Source: Sulfurovum sp. (lineage in GTDB: Bacteria > Campylobacterota > Campylobacteria > Campylobacterales > Sulfurovaceae). Taken from it: DNA of 64,000 nt. The stretch's first letter is position 1. Each line of letters opens with the position of its first letter. This document shows, piece by piece, positions 51,811-61,754 of this stretch. The notes below the pieces were generated by a model that worked only from the letters and a program-made list of their open reading frames with translations, was not told the DNA's origin and ran no database searches. The position numbers and the translations under genes were made by a program. The stretch spans positions 1 to 64,000 of the forward strand of contig JAGXFO010000009.1 in assembly GCA_024637255.1 (NCBI GenBank). Reading direction: 5' to 3'.

Positions 51811-54231
51811 ATGCAACTCAGCGACTATGATGCATTTCCAACAACCCTACCTGTAATTGTCGAGGATGAAATTTTTCTTTATCCTTTTATGATCAGCCCT
51901 ATTTTTCTTACCAACCAGAAAGATATAGACGCAGCAAGCAGTGCAATGGAAAACAACTCTTTGCTTTTTATTGCTTCTTCTATACCCGGGCAAGAGGGTA
52001 AACATGATTTTGATTCAATGTACAAGATAGGAGTTGTCGGTTCCATCATGCGAAAAGTACATATACCTGACGGAAGGGTAAAGATACTTTTTCAAGGACT
52101 CGCACGTGGGAAAATAGTTGAACCTCAAGAAGGTACTTTTAACCGTGCAGTCATTGATGTAATTACTCTGGAGAGTTATAACAAGCTCAAAGTAGATGCT
52201 TTGATGGATATACTAAGAGATAAAGTGAAGAAATTTTCCTCTTTGAACTCTCAAATACCCGCAGATCTGGTGCGCACTATAGATGAGAATGATGAGCCAA
52301 ACCGCATAGCAGATCTTGTTTCTTCTATGTTGAAACTCGACAAAGAAGTGGCTTATGCTCTTTATGTTGAGTTGAACATTGAAAAACGTCTGCTTGGGCT
52401 TATCGATATAGTGACATCTGAGATAGAATCTGCAAAAGTACAGCGTGAAATACGTACCAAGGTACATTCCAAAATAGAGCAGACCAACAAGGAATACTTC
52501 CTCAAAGAACAACTCAAAGAGATACAGCATGAGTTGGGTATGGATACTCAGAGAGAAGAAGAGATAGCTATTTTTAGAGAAAAAATAGCAGCACTTAAGC
52601 CTCATATGCAAGAAGATGCCTTCAAAGAGATAAGTAAGCAGCTGGACCGTTTTGCCCGAATGCATCCTGACTCTGCGGATGCCAATGTGCTTCAGAGTTA
52701 TTTGGAGTGGGTACTTGAACTTCCTTTTGGAAAGCTGACGAAGAAAAACTTAAGTGTCAAAGATGTCTCACTTGAACTTGACAAGGATCACTACTCGCTT
52801 GAAAAACCCAAAGAACGTATCGTTGAGTTTTTTTCTGTGAGAGAACTGGCAGAGTTGAGAGGTATAAAACAAACAGAGGCAGGCGGTGTTATACTCTGTT
52901 TTGCAGGACCTCCTGGTGTAGGTAAGACTTCACTGGCCAATTCCATCGCTACAGCATTGGGCAGGCCGCTTGTGCGTATAGCACTGGGCGGACTTGAGGA
53001 TGTAAATGAGCTTAGAGGACACAGAAGAACGTATGTGGGTGCAATGCCGGGTCGTTTGGTGCAGGGACTCATAGAGGCTAAAAGCATGGATCCTGTCATC
53101 GTTTTGGATGAGATAGATAAAGTAGGGCGAAGTGTGCGTGGAGATCCTACGGCCGCGCTACTTGAGATACTTGACCCCGAGCAAAACAGCAAGTATAGAG
53201 ACTATTATCTCAATTTCAATATTGACTTGAGCAAAGCCATTTTCATTGCCACGGCAAATGATGTTGGGCGTATACCTGCCCCATTGCGTGACAGGATGGA
53301 ATTCATTGGGCTTAATTCTTATACGCCTAAAGAGAAGTTTGAAATAGCAAAGCGTTATCTAATACCTCAGGAGTTAAAAAAGCATGCATTAAAGCGTAGA
53401 GAATTTTCTATTACTGATGCCGCACTGAAGATATTGATAGATGAATATACAAGGGAAGCAGGTGTGCGTAATTTACGCCGTAGGATTGCAGGTTTAATGC
53501 GTAAAAGTGCCCGAAAACTTTTAGAAGATAAATCCAAAGATACCATAGATATTACAAAAAAGAACCTGGAGAAATTTACAGACAAAAAAGTGTTTGAAAT
53601 CTCTTTGGTAGATAGCAAACCTCAGGTCGGAGTGGTGAGTGGTTTGGCTTGGACTGCAGTAGGCGGAGATGTCTTAACCATAGAAGCCATCAAAATAAAA
53701 GGAAAAGGCGGACTTCAGCTTACTGGTAGTTTGGGCGATGTCATGAAAGAATCTGTACGTATCGCACATTCTGTAGTGAAGAAACTTATAGACAATGGAG
53801 ATTTGTTTATTTCCCCCTCTATCATTCCCCACAATACTGCAGAGGGAGATGAACGTATTGTCGTTGATCCTAGTGAAGTATATAAGCGTTATGACCTTCA
53901 TATTCATGTGCCTGAAGGTGCAACACCAAAAGATGGACCAAGTGCGGGGATCGCCATGGTAAGTGCCATTGCTTCTATTTTGAGTGAGCAGAAGATAGAC
54001 AATAAAGTTGCAATGACGGGTGAAGTAACGCTTACGGGCAAAGTATTGCCTATAGGCGGACTCAAAGAAAAACTTATTGCTGCCTATAAAGCAGGGGTTG
54101 AAAAAGCACTTATTCCTATGAAGAACTACGAACGCGATTTGGAAGATATGCCCAATGAAGTAAAAAATAATATAAAAATTATCGGGGTATCGCATATAAA
54201 CGAAGTACTCAAAGAGATATTTGTAAAGTAG
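51811..54231 (+). CDS. lon: ATP-dependent protease Lon
   Basis: An 806-residue LonA: N-terminal substrate domain (LPVIVEDEIFLYPFMISPIF), coiled-coil helices, AAA+ core with CFAGPPGVGKTSLANSIA (Walker A) and VIVLDEIDKVG (Walker B), and a C-terminal serine protease domain with PKDGPSAGIAM (catalytic Ser) and TGKVLPIGGLKEKLIAA (catalytic Lys). It degrades damaged and regulatory proteins in the cytoplasm. AAAGGAA precedes the ATG. A small GGACAA hairpin lies in the bamD-lon gap (51740-51755). Confidence 0.97.
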   Translation: MQLSDYDAFPTTLPVIVEDEIFLYPFMISPIFLTNQKDIDAASSAMENNSLLFIASSIPGQEGKHDFDSMYKIGVVGSIMRKVHIPDGRVKILFQGLARGKIVEPQEGTFNRAVIDVITLESYNKLKVDALMDILRDKVKKFSSLNSQIPADLVRTIDENDEPNRIADLVSSMLKLDKEVAYALYVELNIEKRLLGLIDIVTSEIESAKVQREIRTKVHSKIEQTNKEYFLKEQLKEIQHELGMDTQREEEIAIFREKIAALKPHMQEDAFKEISKQLDRFARMHPDSADANVLQSYLEWVLELPFGKLTKKNLSVKDVSLELDKDHYSLEKPKERIVEFFSVRELAELRGIKQTEAGGVILCFAGPPGVGKTSLANSIATALGRPLVRIALGGLEDVNELRGHRRTYVGAMPGRLVQGLIEAKSMDPVIVLDEIDKVGRSVRGDPTAALLEILDPEQNSKYRDYYLNFNIDLSKAIFIATANDVGRIPAPLRDRMEFIGLNSYTPKEKFEIAKRYLIPQELKKHALKRREFSITDAALKILIDEYTREAGVRNLRRRIAGLMRKSARKLLEDKSKDTIDITKKNLEKFTDKKVFEISLVDSKPQVGVVSGLAWTAVGGDVLTIEAIKIKGKGGLQLTGSLGDVMKESVRIAHSVVKKLIDNGDLFISPSIIPHNTAEGDERIVVDPSEVYKRYDLHIHVPEGATPKDGPSAGIAMVSAIASILSEQKIDNKVAMTGEVTLTGKVLPIGGLKEKLIAAYKAGVEKALIPMKNYERDLEDMPNEVKNNIKIIGVSHINEVLKEIFVK

Positions 54232-54250
54232 AGAATTGGTTTTTATAAAG

Positions 54251-54278
54251 CTTGACTAGCCCCAAAGGCTATGTCAAG
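54251..54278. terminator. Hairpin between lon and the receiver gene
   Basis: CTTGAC-TAGCC...GGCTA-T-GTCAAG, an 11-bp stem with one bulged base, between two convergent genes. Poor U runs on both sides. It could serve both directions. Confidence 0.45.
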
Positions 54279-54299
54279 TAAGAAGGGTAGCAGGTATTA

Positions 54300-54671
54300 T
54301 TATACCGCCGTCCATTGAGAAATTTTCTCAGCGAGTTTTTCTTGCATAACAGGTTTACGCAAGAAGTCGTTTGCACCATTGTCAAATACTTCTGTTTTTC
54401 GTGTATCATCAGTTGAGAGTACAATAACAGGTATATGGGCATTTGACATATCTGATCTAAATATCTTAAGAAACTCTATCCCATCCACTACTGGCATCAT
54501 AATATCTAGCAGTATGAGATCTACGGTAGAATCTTTTTTCAACTTATCCAATGCATCAGAACCATTTTCTGCTTCTATAATATCTGTTACGGTCGGGTTC
54601 TTTTTTAAAAGAGTCTGTAATAGTTTTCTATTAATAAAGTCGTCATCGACTACAAGTACTTTTAGTGCCAT
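54300..54671 (-). CDS. Single-domain response regulator (CheY-like)
   Basis: A 123-residue receiver domain with no output: LKVLVVDDDFINRKLL (acidic pocket), LDIMMPVVDG with the phosphoacceptor Asp (near residue 56), IVLSTDDT and the Lys in FLRKPVMQEKL. It follows the hybrid kinase by 6 bases and so is its likely phosphorelay end point or phosphate sink. What it binds is not shown. Confidence 0.9.
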   Translation of the reverse strand: MALKVLVVDDDFINRKLLQTLLKKNPTVTDIIEAENGSDALDKLKKDSTVDLILLDIMMPVVDGIEFLKIFRSDMSNAHIPVIVLSTDDTRKTEVFDNGANDFLRKPVMQEKLAEKISQWTAV

Positions 54672-54677
54672 GTTTAT

Positions 54678-57600
54678 TTATCCTCTATACTTTATAATTA
54701 TATTTTCTATATCTTCTTTAGAAGCCGCGTTAGAGATGGTTTCACCCTTTTGTACAGTAGCCTCTTGTGGATTATGGGTATTGCTTGAGCAAATTATAGC
54801 TATATTTTCATTAGATTGGCTGATGTTCTCGCTAATGAGTTCTGCATCAGTGAAGACCAAATCGTAACTGTCGGTTGCCAGCTTACTCTCTAGCATATTG
54901 AAATTATCTAGCACATCATACTCATAGCCTAAATTTTCCAATACTTTTGCCAAGACTCTGCGCGATAATAAGAATTTCTTAGCAATAAGTATCTTTTTCT
55001 GCGTCCCTAGCACTGCCGTTGAAGGCTCTTCAATGTTTAATGCAAGTGGCTCATCTGACATATCGATGACGGGAATAGCAGTTTCTTCTTCTGTAACCTT
55101 TTTTTCTTCCGCAACAACAGTTTTCGGCGCTTCTTTTTTGACAGGTTCTTTTGTTTTGCTGCTCACTTTGTCTGCTAAAAATTTATTTAGTACGTAAAGC
55201 AATTCTGTTGTTTCGATAGGTTTGGTGATATATTCATCCATGCCCTCAGATAAAAATCTTTCTCTGTCACCCTTAAGTGCATTTGCTGTCAGGGCTACTA
55301 TAGGTATGTGATCGAGTTTTTCGTCTTCTTCGTATTCAAGAATCTCATGTGTGGCTTCAATACCATCCATAACAGGCATTTGAATATCCATAAAAATTAA
55401 ATCATAGTTACCACTTCTTCGTTTTTCAAATGATTCCAGACCATTGTTTGCGATATCAACAGAAATCCCGTGCTCTTCGAGTATGCGTTTAATGAGTTTC
55501 TGGTTAATGATATTGTCTTCTGTTACCAATACTTTTGCATCAAACATAGTCTCTTGTATCCCCATAGATTCTTCAATCAGTTGAGGGGTTATATTGGCAG
55601 CATTACTTAATGCTGTTTTTAACTTGGTGATGGTAATAGGTTTAAAGATAATATTTTTTTGTTCAAGACCAAGGTCTTCAATTTTATTACGGCTTGTAAT
55701 ATTTGCTAGAACAATGAGTTTCGATTTATCTACATGATGAATAGCATCTATGATATTTTGCTTTGCTTTGTCAATATCAACCCAGTAGTTCTTGCAAACA
55801 TCTTTGCTTTCAAGTTCTTTGAGGTCACCTATGGACTCAAAATGTTTAACCGTTGGACCAAAGTAGTCAAAGTATTTTTCAAGATAGCTATCGAGTTTTG
55901 TTGGAATATCCTGCTCATATTTACCTATGGTAAGGTCAGTAAAGGCACCCGTATAATTTACTTCATTTGAAGCTACCTCTTCCAGCACTAATGTGAAGAA
56001 GAATGAAGTACCATGATCTTTGGCACTTTCGAGCTCAAGCTTTCCACCCATAAGTTCAACAAACTGACTGGAAATAGTAAGCCCCAGACCTGTACCGCCA
56101 TACTTTCTTGTAACAGACACGTCTGCCTGAGAGAAGGCATCAAAAATACGAGACTGTTGATCTTTTGTCATACCGATACCATTGTCTTTAACGGTAAATT
56201 GCACAGCGTTTCTACCATACTCATTTATTACTTTTAGGATTTCAAGGTTGATCTCTCCACCATAGCTTGTAAATTTAACCGCATTTGAAAGGAGGTTAAT
56301 AATAATCTCTTTAATTTTAGTCGGGTCGCCTTTTAGTTTTGGAGAAATAGTTGGATCCATATAGAAATTAAGGTCAATATTTTTCTCAGTTGCTGCAACG
56401 CCATAGGTCTCAACAGCACTTTCAAACTCTTCAGCGGCATCAAATACAATGTTTTCAATTTCAATTTTGTTACTTTCTATTTTTGAAAGGTCAAGAATAT
56501 TGTTGATAATACTAAGAAGGTTTTCAGAACTTTTGTTAATGATCGATAGGAATTCATCCTGTTCTTCTGTAAGGTGTGTGCTGCGAAGTATCTCCGTAAA
56601 CCCCACAATACCGTTAAGCGGTGTACGAATTTCATGTGACATGTTTGCGAGGAAAAGGGATTTTGCTTCATTGGCCTGTAGGGCAATGAGTTTATCTTCT
56701 TTGGCTGTTTCTACAAGTGCCTCAAGGAATTTGTAGGCTTCTTTTGTTCCTTCATGCGTATCGAGTTCAATGTTTTCAATAGCAAGTGAATCTGATGAAA
56801 GATACTGGCCACTGTTTTTCATTTCATCTACTGCTTTGTTAAGTACATCTTCGAGTTCTTTAATGTTTCTTGTAATATCTCTGGTTGTTGTATATCCAAG
56901 GTAGAAAAGAATAAAACTCAATAGCCATATAGATGCTGCAATAGCAAGAAGTAGAAGTTGTTTTTCAAGATAAATATTACTTTTTTTCCACAATACATCC
57001 GAAACAACCAGTTCTGCTTTTGAAAGTAATGTAATCTTCTTCGTTTGGAGTGCAAACCAGTCTACGGCCTCTTCTGCGTAGTCACCATTATCTATATCTG
57101 TTTGAATTGCAGATGATGTCATGGCAAGTTCACTCATGGTCTGTTTTGCCTGCTCGCTGTAGAGTACTTTCTCAAGCTCCTTACGTAACACAGGATTTGT
57201 TACCTGTTTGATATCAAATACATTGGCCTTTGTTTTAAACTCATCCCATAAAGCAATCTCATCAAATGCCATAGAAGATTTTCTTGTCATGAAATATGCA
57301 ATAAACCCTCTTTCTAGCGCAGCATTCTCTTTTGCTGTATAGAGCTGCATGAGTGTACCAATAAGTGATGAAATTTCTGTATCTAGTGAATACTTCTTTA
57401 TTGTTAAAATCTTATCCAGTATGGGTGCTGTAAGTCCATCCGTATAGGTGGTAAAAAATATACTTTTAAAATCTACATCTTCACTGTCTATTTTCTTTCT
57501 TGTTTCGCCAAGGAGATCAATATTTGCTAACATTTTTTGAAAAGAATTGTCCTCTACTTGATCTTTCTCCATTAGTTTTACGAGTTGAGGAAGATAGGTA

Positions 57601-57902
57601 GTTTCTTCTGTGATCACTTCATATTTGAGGTCTTCGAAAGCTTCATCTAAAGCCTCTCGTTGTTTGATGAGCGAATCGGCAAACTCTTTTTTTTCACTTC
57701 CCAAAAATAAGGCAGTTAATCCCTGCTCCTTACCGATACTTATGAGTGCTCTGTCCAAAGCAGCATTATTGATCAAGGTTGTTTTGAGCGCATTTGCTTT
57801 TTCAAAGTTCAGGTATGAAGTTATAAAGAAATAACTTGATAGTAGAATGAGCAGTGTAATTGGAACAAATCCAATCAGTTTAAGTCTATTACGTATAGTC
57901 AT
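54678..57902 (-). CDS. Hybrid histidine kinase with NIT-type sensor and two receiver domains
   Basis: A 1074-residue membrane kinase. Two membrane spans (about 10-31 and 315-338) bracket a periplasmic all-helical domain that looks like the NIT nitrate/nitrite-sensing family (GKEQGLTALFLGSE; NAALERGFIAYFMT). Then HisKA with MSHEIRTPLNGI (His423), HATPase (INLLSNAVKF, DNGIGMTKDQ, GGTGLGLTIS), and a receiver with LVTEDNIINQKLIK and FMDIQMPVMDGIEA. The last receiver-like domain (ILIAKKFLLSRRVLAKV, LVFTDAELIS) lacks the acidic pair (IAKK for V-DD), so it is probably inactive as an acceptor or has a structural role. Ligand inferred only from fold. Confidence 0.85.
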   Translation of the reverse strand: MTIRNRLKLIGFVPITLLILLSSYFFITSYLNFEKANALKTTLINNAALDRALISIGKEQGLTALFLGSEKKEFADSLIKQREALDEAFEDLKYEVITEETTYLPQLVKLMEKDQVEDNSFQKMLANIDLLGETRKKIDSEDVDFKSIFFTTYTDGLTAPILDKILTIKKYSLDTEISSLIGTLMQLYTAKENAALERGFIAYFMTRKSSMAFDEIALWDEFKTKANVFDIKQVTNPVLRKELEKVLYSEQAKQTMSELAMTSSAIQTDIDNGDYAEEAVDWFALQTKKITLLSKAELVVSDVLWKKSNIYLEKQLLLLAIAASIWLLSFILFYLGYTTTRDITRNIKELEDVLNKAVDEMKNSGQYLSSDSLAIENIELDTHEGTKEAYKFLEALVETAKEDKLIALQANEAKSLFLANMSHEIRTPLNGIVGFTEILRSTHLTEEQDEFLSIINKSSENLLSIINNILDLSKIESNKIEIENIVFDAAEEFESAVETYGVAATEKNIDLNFYMDPTISPKLKGDPTKIKEIIINLLSNAVKFTSYGGEINLEILKVINEYGRNAVQFTVKDNGIGMTKDQQSRIFDAFSQADVSVTRKYGGTGLGLTISSQFVELMGGKLELESAKDHGTSFFFTLVLEEVASNEVNYTGAFTDLTIGKYEQDIPTKLDSYLEKYFDYFGPTVKHFESIGDLKELESKDVCKNYWVDIDKAKQNIIDAIHHVDKSKLIVLANITSRNKIEDLGLEQKNIIFKPITITKLKTALSNAANITPQLIEESMGIQETMFDAKVLVTEDNIINQKLIKRILEEHGISVDIANNGLESFEKRRSGNYDLIFMDIQMPVMDGIEATHEILEYEEDEKLDHIPIVALTANALKGDRERFLSEGMDEYITKPIETTELLYVLNKFLADKVSSKTKEPVKKEAPKTVVAEEKKVTEEETAIPVIDMSDEPLALNIEEPSTAVLGTQKKILIAKKFLLSRRVLAKVLENLGYEYDVLDNFNMLESKLATDSYDLVFTDAELISENISQSNENIAIICSSNTHNPQEATVQKGETISNAASKEDIENIIIKYRG

Positions 57903-57915
57903 AGTATATTTCCTT

Positions 57916-59223
57916 TTATTTTGCTAGCGCATTTATTTGAATTTCGAAAGACAAAAAGTGTCCCCAATAGTCTTTGATGTAATGTTCAAGGTTCTCAGCG
58001 TCTTCGCAAAATTGTATTTTATACAGTGTGTCAGACAGTGCATTTATGCGAAGGTTACTCGATGCCCCTTTAAGTAAATGGCCTATCTTTTGAATGGCAT
58101 CCAAATCGCCTTTTTCATAGGCTTTTAACATTTTTTCTGTCTCAATATGTGCCTGCTCAATGAAATCATGCACAAATTCTTCAATAAGGTCTACTGGCAA
58201 AGATAAATCGTTAGCAGCCTCTTCAAGTCGAAAATCAAAGTGAATAGGCTTGATGCCTTCCAGACTGATGCTCCCAAAGCCATTTTTATTTACTTCAACT
58301 GTAGGCTTTACTTCTTCTACTGTATCAAAAAGCTCTATTTCAGGCTCTTCCTGAAGTACCTCTAATGTTTGAGATACAGCGGATGTTGTGATTCTGGACA
58401 GTGCAGCATAAAAAGACTCTATGATCTCTGTTTGCTTGTCTTGTGATGCTGTATCAATCTTTGCTATGATATCTGACATATCCTCGAGTTGCAACAGATC
58501 ACTGAGATTGGAAAGTGTTTCAATTGCATTGACACGTTTCTCAGTATCTGAACTCTGAAGGTCTTTTTCTAGCTCAAGCGCAGTATCTATGTATTCATTA
58601 AGAAACGTATCGTAGTCTTCTTCTGAAATGCCGATCTGCTGACTCACTTTTTTTATATCTATAAGAATCTCAGCAATAGGTTCGGGTTCAGCTATGTACG
58701 CCTCTTCCTCTTCTTCTTTTGCTTCCTTTTCCTTTGGCTCTTCTTCTTTTATCAAAAAATCCAAGTCATAGGTGTCTGTATCATCTATTAGAATATGAGG
58801 TGACTCCTCGATGTTTTCTATTGCTTTTTCCTCTTCTTCGTCGAAGTCAAGATTAAACAACACATTGTCATCATCAGCAGGTTCTGTTATTGCGCTTGTT
58901 TCATCCATGTCTGTATTTATGGAGAGTGACTCTGAGTCCAAATCCAAAGAAATGATATTTTCTTCAGTTTTTTCTTCTGATTTCTTTACCTCAACCAAGG
59001 TTAGATGGCCTAGCATACTTGAAAGAGAAGTTTTAGATGCAGGATAGGTTTTGTTAATGTCCTCGGTGGTAATAACAAGGTTTTCCTTAGAGACAAGATC
59101 AAATTTAGTTTCACCTAGTGCAATGCTTAAGGTCAATTCATCTATGTGTGCCAGTCCACATAATCCCAATAAATCAGTATCAGCAGCAATAATTTGGTTT
59201 GTTTCGTTTAGTATATAGTACAT
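57916..59223 (-). CDS. Hpt phosphotransfer protein with a novel N-terminal domain
   Basis: A 435-residue protein. The C-terminal Hpt domain carries GHLLKGASSNL with the phospho-His at 382. Residues 1-85 (YYILNETNQIIAADTDLLGLCG...) form a compact domain I do not recognise, perhaps PAS- or sensor-like. A very acidic linker (about 85-185, EEPKEKEAKEEEEEAYI) follows. A second helical block (190-285; IGISEEDYDTFLNEYIDTAL, AIETLSNLSDLLQ) resembles an Hpt domain that lacks the His. It sits between the PAS gene and the kinase, 13 bases from the kinase. Confidence 0.75.
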   Translation of the reverse strand: MYYILNETNQIIAADTDLLGLCGLAHIDELTLSIALGETKFDLVSKENLVITTEDINKTYPASKTSLSSMLGHLTLVEVKKSEEKTEENIISLDLDSESLSINTDMDETSAITEPADDDNVLFNLDFDEEEEKAIENIEESPHILIDDTDTYDLDFLIKEEEPKEKEAKEEEEEAYIAEPEPIAEILIDIKKVSQQIGISEEDYDTFLNEYIDTALELEKDLQSSDTEKRVNAIETLSNLSDLLQLEDMSDIIAKIDTASQDKQTEIIESFYAALSRITTSAVSQTLEVLQEEPEIELFDTVEEVKPTVEVNKNGFGSISLEGIKPIHFDFRLEEAANDLSLPVDLIEEFVHDFIEQAHIETEKMLKAYEKGDLDAIQKIGHLLKGASSNLRINALSDTLYKIQFCEDAENLEHYIKDYWGHFLSFEIQINALAK

Positions 59224-59242
59224 TTTATCGGCATCCCATCGT

Positions 59243-59656
59243 TTAATTTCTTTCTTTTTCTAACAAGTCCCTATAAATAGGTATGCTCTCTTCAATCTCT
59301 GTAGTCGATGCAGGCCTTCTGGCCGCAGTGTATCCTACAATTTCAGCATCGCTGACAATAGGTGAAATATGTGAATACACCCAATAGTACCTGCCGTCTT
59401 TTCTTAGGTTTTTAACAATGCCTGTCCACTCTTTCCCTGCGCGTATCGTGTCCCATAATTCTTGAAATGCTGCTTTTGGCATATCTGGATGTCTTACGAT
59501 ATTATGGCTCTCCCCTATCAGTTCCTCTTTGGCGTAACCCGCTATTTCGCAGAATTTTCTGTTGGCATATGTAATGATACCTTTAAGATCCGTAGAACTA
59601 ACTATCAAACCTTTCTCAAAACTATATTCTTCATCAATTGGATTAGGTCTATTCAT
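59243..59656 (-). CDS. PAS-domain protein (Aer-type PAS only)
   Basis: A 137-residue single PAS domain: LIVSSTDLKGIITYANRKFCEIAGY, GESHNIVRHPDMPKAAFQELWDTI, WTGIVKNLRKDGRYYWVYSHISPI and GYTAARRPAS. The pattern (NIVRHPDMP...W.G.VKNR) is that of Aer-like redox PAS domains which bind FAD. No output domain is fused, so it must act on another protein, perhaps the kinase system downstream. First gene of the phosphorelay operon, 19 bases from the Hpt gene. Confidence 0.85.
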   Translation of the reverse strand: MNRPNPIDEEYSFEKGLIVSSTDLKGIITYANRKFCEIAGYAKEELIGESHNIVRHPDMPKAAFQELWDTIRAGKEWTGIVKNLRKDGRYYWVYSHISPIVSDAEIVGYTAARRPASTTEIEESIPIYRDLLEKERN

Positions 59657-59963
59657 AGTATTCTTTTGCCCCTTTTTTATATGGTGTCAAATGTATCAAG
59701 AAGAAGTGTAGTTCAGGTAAACCAGCAGTCTAAAGATTACTACCTACGGGCAGACAATCTCAATGAGATCCATGGTTTTCTATCCTCGCTTCACAGTGAG
59801 TTTAGCTTTTTAACCTAGCGTTATACACTTTATAATATTCACCAGCAGCTTTAAGCACAGAAATATTATATGCACAATCCCACTCTTAAAACTCTATAAC
59901 AATTAAACTAAAAATAGAATGAATTAAGAAAGTTTTCAGTAAAAAATATCAAATGATGGTTGA
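59657..59963. other. Intergenic stretch upstream of the phosphorelay operon
   Basis: 307 bases between the PAS gene and the uvrC stop. A TTGACA with a TATAAA 4 bases later (minus strand, about 59675-59690) lies close to the PAS start. A 45-codon plus-strand frame (59682-59818) looks protein-like but has no ribosome site. Nothing else is visible. Confidence 0.45.
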
Positions 59964-61754
59964 TTATAGATTATTATTTTTAATAATGTCTGAAATTTTC
60001 TTATTTGTAACTTTTGCAATATCTTCATGTGATGCTTGCTCTATGGCTTCAAATGTCCCAAAATAATCAATGAGTTTTTTGACCGTTGCGTTGCCTATTC
60101 CTTTTTTCTTGAGAAGTGAAATTTGCGTATCTTCTTTACGCTTTTTGTTTTGGTGGTAGGTAATGGCATAGCGATGCGCTTCATCTCTTTGGCGTTGAAT
60201 CCAGTGCAGGCGTTTATCATTCGGTTTTAGTTCAAATAGCCCATGAGGTGAATAGAGCATGTCCTTGGCTGCTCCTTTTGCACGGTGTGCTTTGGCATCA
60301 AGTTTTTCTTTGGCTATGGCGATAACGTCAAGATTTACATTGGCATCTTTGAGCAAGGTGAGTGCAAGGTTAAGGTTAGCCTGACCACCGTCGAGTATCC
60401 ATAAATCAGGGGCAGGTTCTTCTTTGAAGTTTTCTATACGTCTTGTGAGCATTTCTTTCATTTGTCCATATTCGTCGCGTTCGTGTAAAGTGTAGCGTCT
60501 GTAACTGTTTTTATCCCATTTTCCTTCATCCCAAACAACCATACCGCCTACAGTGGCTACTCCCATGAGGTGAGAGTTATCAAAGGTTTCTATACGGTAT
60601 GGAACAACACTGAGATCCAAGAGGTCAGCTATCCTTTGTTCCATGAGGGTATCACTTTGGGTTTTGCGTAACAATTCTTCACAATTTTGCAGTGCGATAG
60701 AGATAAGTTTTGCTTTGGGACCACGCTGAGGCGTAAGAATTTCTATTTTTCTATTGAAACGCATAGAGAGTCCTCGTGATACCTGTTGGCTGTCTTCAAA
60801 TGTGTGTGCAGTTAGGATCTGCTTGCTGATATGAGGTGTATCAATGGTATAGAACTCTAGCAGTGCTTGTTTATAGGCTTCGTTTTCATCAAAAATATGT
60901 GTATGTCTAAAGTAAGTGTATGCTGAAGAGATAATCTTCCCTCCACGCATAAAAAGCTTAACAATAACACCTTTTTCGTCTCCATTTTGTATAGCAAAAA
61001 TGTCAAGATCGAGTTCGTTTGCCAGATCTATGCTCGAAGATATTGTCAGTGATGAGATGGTCTGTATACTGTCTCTCATGCCTGCGGCTTCTTCATAACG
61101 TTCCTGCATCGCAAGGTTTGTCATCTTCTCTTCTAAAACAGTAATAAGGTTTTTGCGTTTCACAATAGAAGCTTTAGCCCGAGAGACTATGATAGCATAT
61201 TCCTGAGGTGTAATTTTGGCTTCACAGGGTGCAAGACATTTGTTTATCTGATAAAAAAGGCAGGCCTTGCCCTCTTTGAGACAAGACTTTCTTTGAATCA
61301 GCGGATAGACTTCATAAAGGGCATCGAGTAAAGCTTTGCCTCCCGTGGGGAAGGGGCCATAGTAAGTCACTTTTTTCCCTTTAATGACTTTGCGTGTGAT
61401 TTCAAACCGTGGGAACTCCTGCGTCTCATCAATGTAGATATATGGATAAGTTTTGTCATCACGAAGTAAGATATTGTATTTGGGTTTGAGTTGTTTTATA
61501 AGAGAGTTTTCCAAGATAAGCGCATCTTCTTCTGTTTCCACAAGAATATATTCTAATCTGTCAGCCTCACTCAGCATTTTGAGGATACGTGAACTTTGTG
61601 CTTCGTTGGGTTTAAATGCAGGACTAAAGCGCCAGTAGCTTTTTACTCTGCCCTTAAGATTTTTCGCTTTTCCTACATAAAGCAGCTTACCTTTTATGTC
61701 AAAATATTGATATACTCCTGCGCAGGAGGGAAGGTCTTGAACTACTGATTGCAT
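59964..61754 (-). CDS. uvrC: Excinuclease ABC subunit C
   Basis: Makes both cuts in nucleotide excision repair. The 596-residue protein has the N-terminal GIY-YIG nuclease (GVYQYFDIKGKLLYVGKAKNL), the UvrB-binding UVR motif (LEEKMTNLAMQERYEEAAGMRDSI in parts), the RNase H-like nuclease (ETFDNSHLMGVATVGGMVVW, LWILDGGQANLN) and C-terminal helix-hairpin-helix (LKKKGIGNATVKKLIDYFG). It overlaps the DUF721-like gene by 13 bases. Confidence 0.96.
   Translation of the reverse strand: MQSVVQDLPSCAGVYQYFDIKGKLLYVGKAKNLKGRVKSYWRFSPAFKPNEAQSSRILKMLSEADRLEYILVETEEDALILENSLIKQLKPKYNILLRDDKTYPYIYIDETQEFPRFEITRKVIKGKKVTYYGPFPTGGKALLDALYEVYPLIQRKSCLKEGKACLFYQINKCLAPCEAKITPQEYAIIVSRAKASIVKRKNLITVLEEKMTNLAMQERYEEAAGMRDSIQTISSLTISSSIDLANELDLDIFAIQNGDEKGVIVKLFMRGGKIISSAYTYFRHTHIFDENEAYKQALLEFYTIDTPHISKQILTAHTFEDSQQVSRGLSMRFNRKIEILTPQRGPKAKLISIALQNCEELLRKTQSDTLMEQRIADLLDLSVVPYRIETFDNSHLMGVATVGGMVVWDEGKWDKNSYRRYTLHERDEYGQMKEMLTRRIENFKEEPAPDLWILDGGQANLNLALTLLKDANVNLDVIAIAKEKLDAKAHRAKGAAKDMLYSPHGLFELKPNDKRLHWIQRQRDEAHRYAITYHQNKKRKEDTQISLLKKKGIGNATVKKLIDYFGTFEAIEQASHEDIAKVTNKKISDIIKNNNL

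Noticed and set aside
59682..59818. 45-codon frame ending NEIHGFLSSLHSEFSFLT
   Set aside because: The composition looks protein-like, but there is no ribosome site, no recognised motif and no clear neighbour relation. It may be a gene remnant; I did not list it as a gene.
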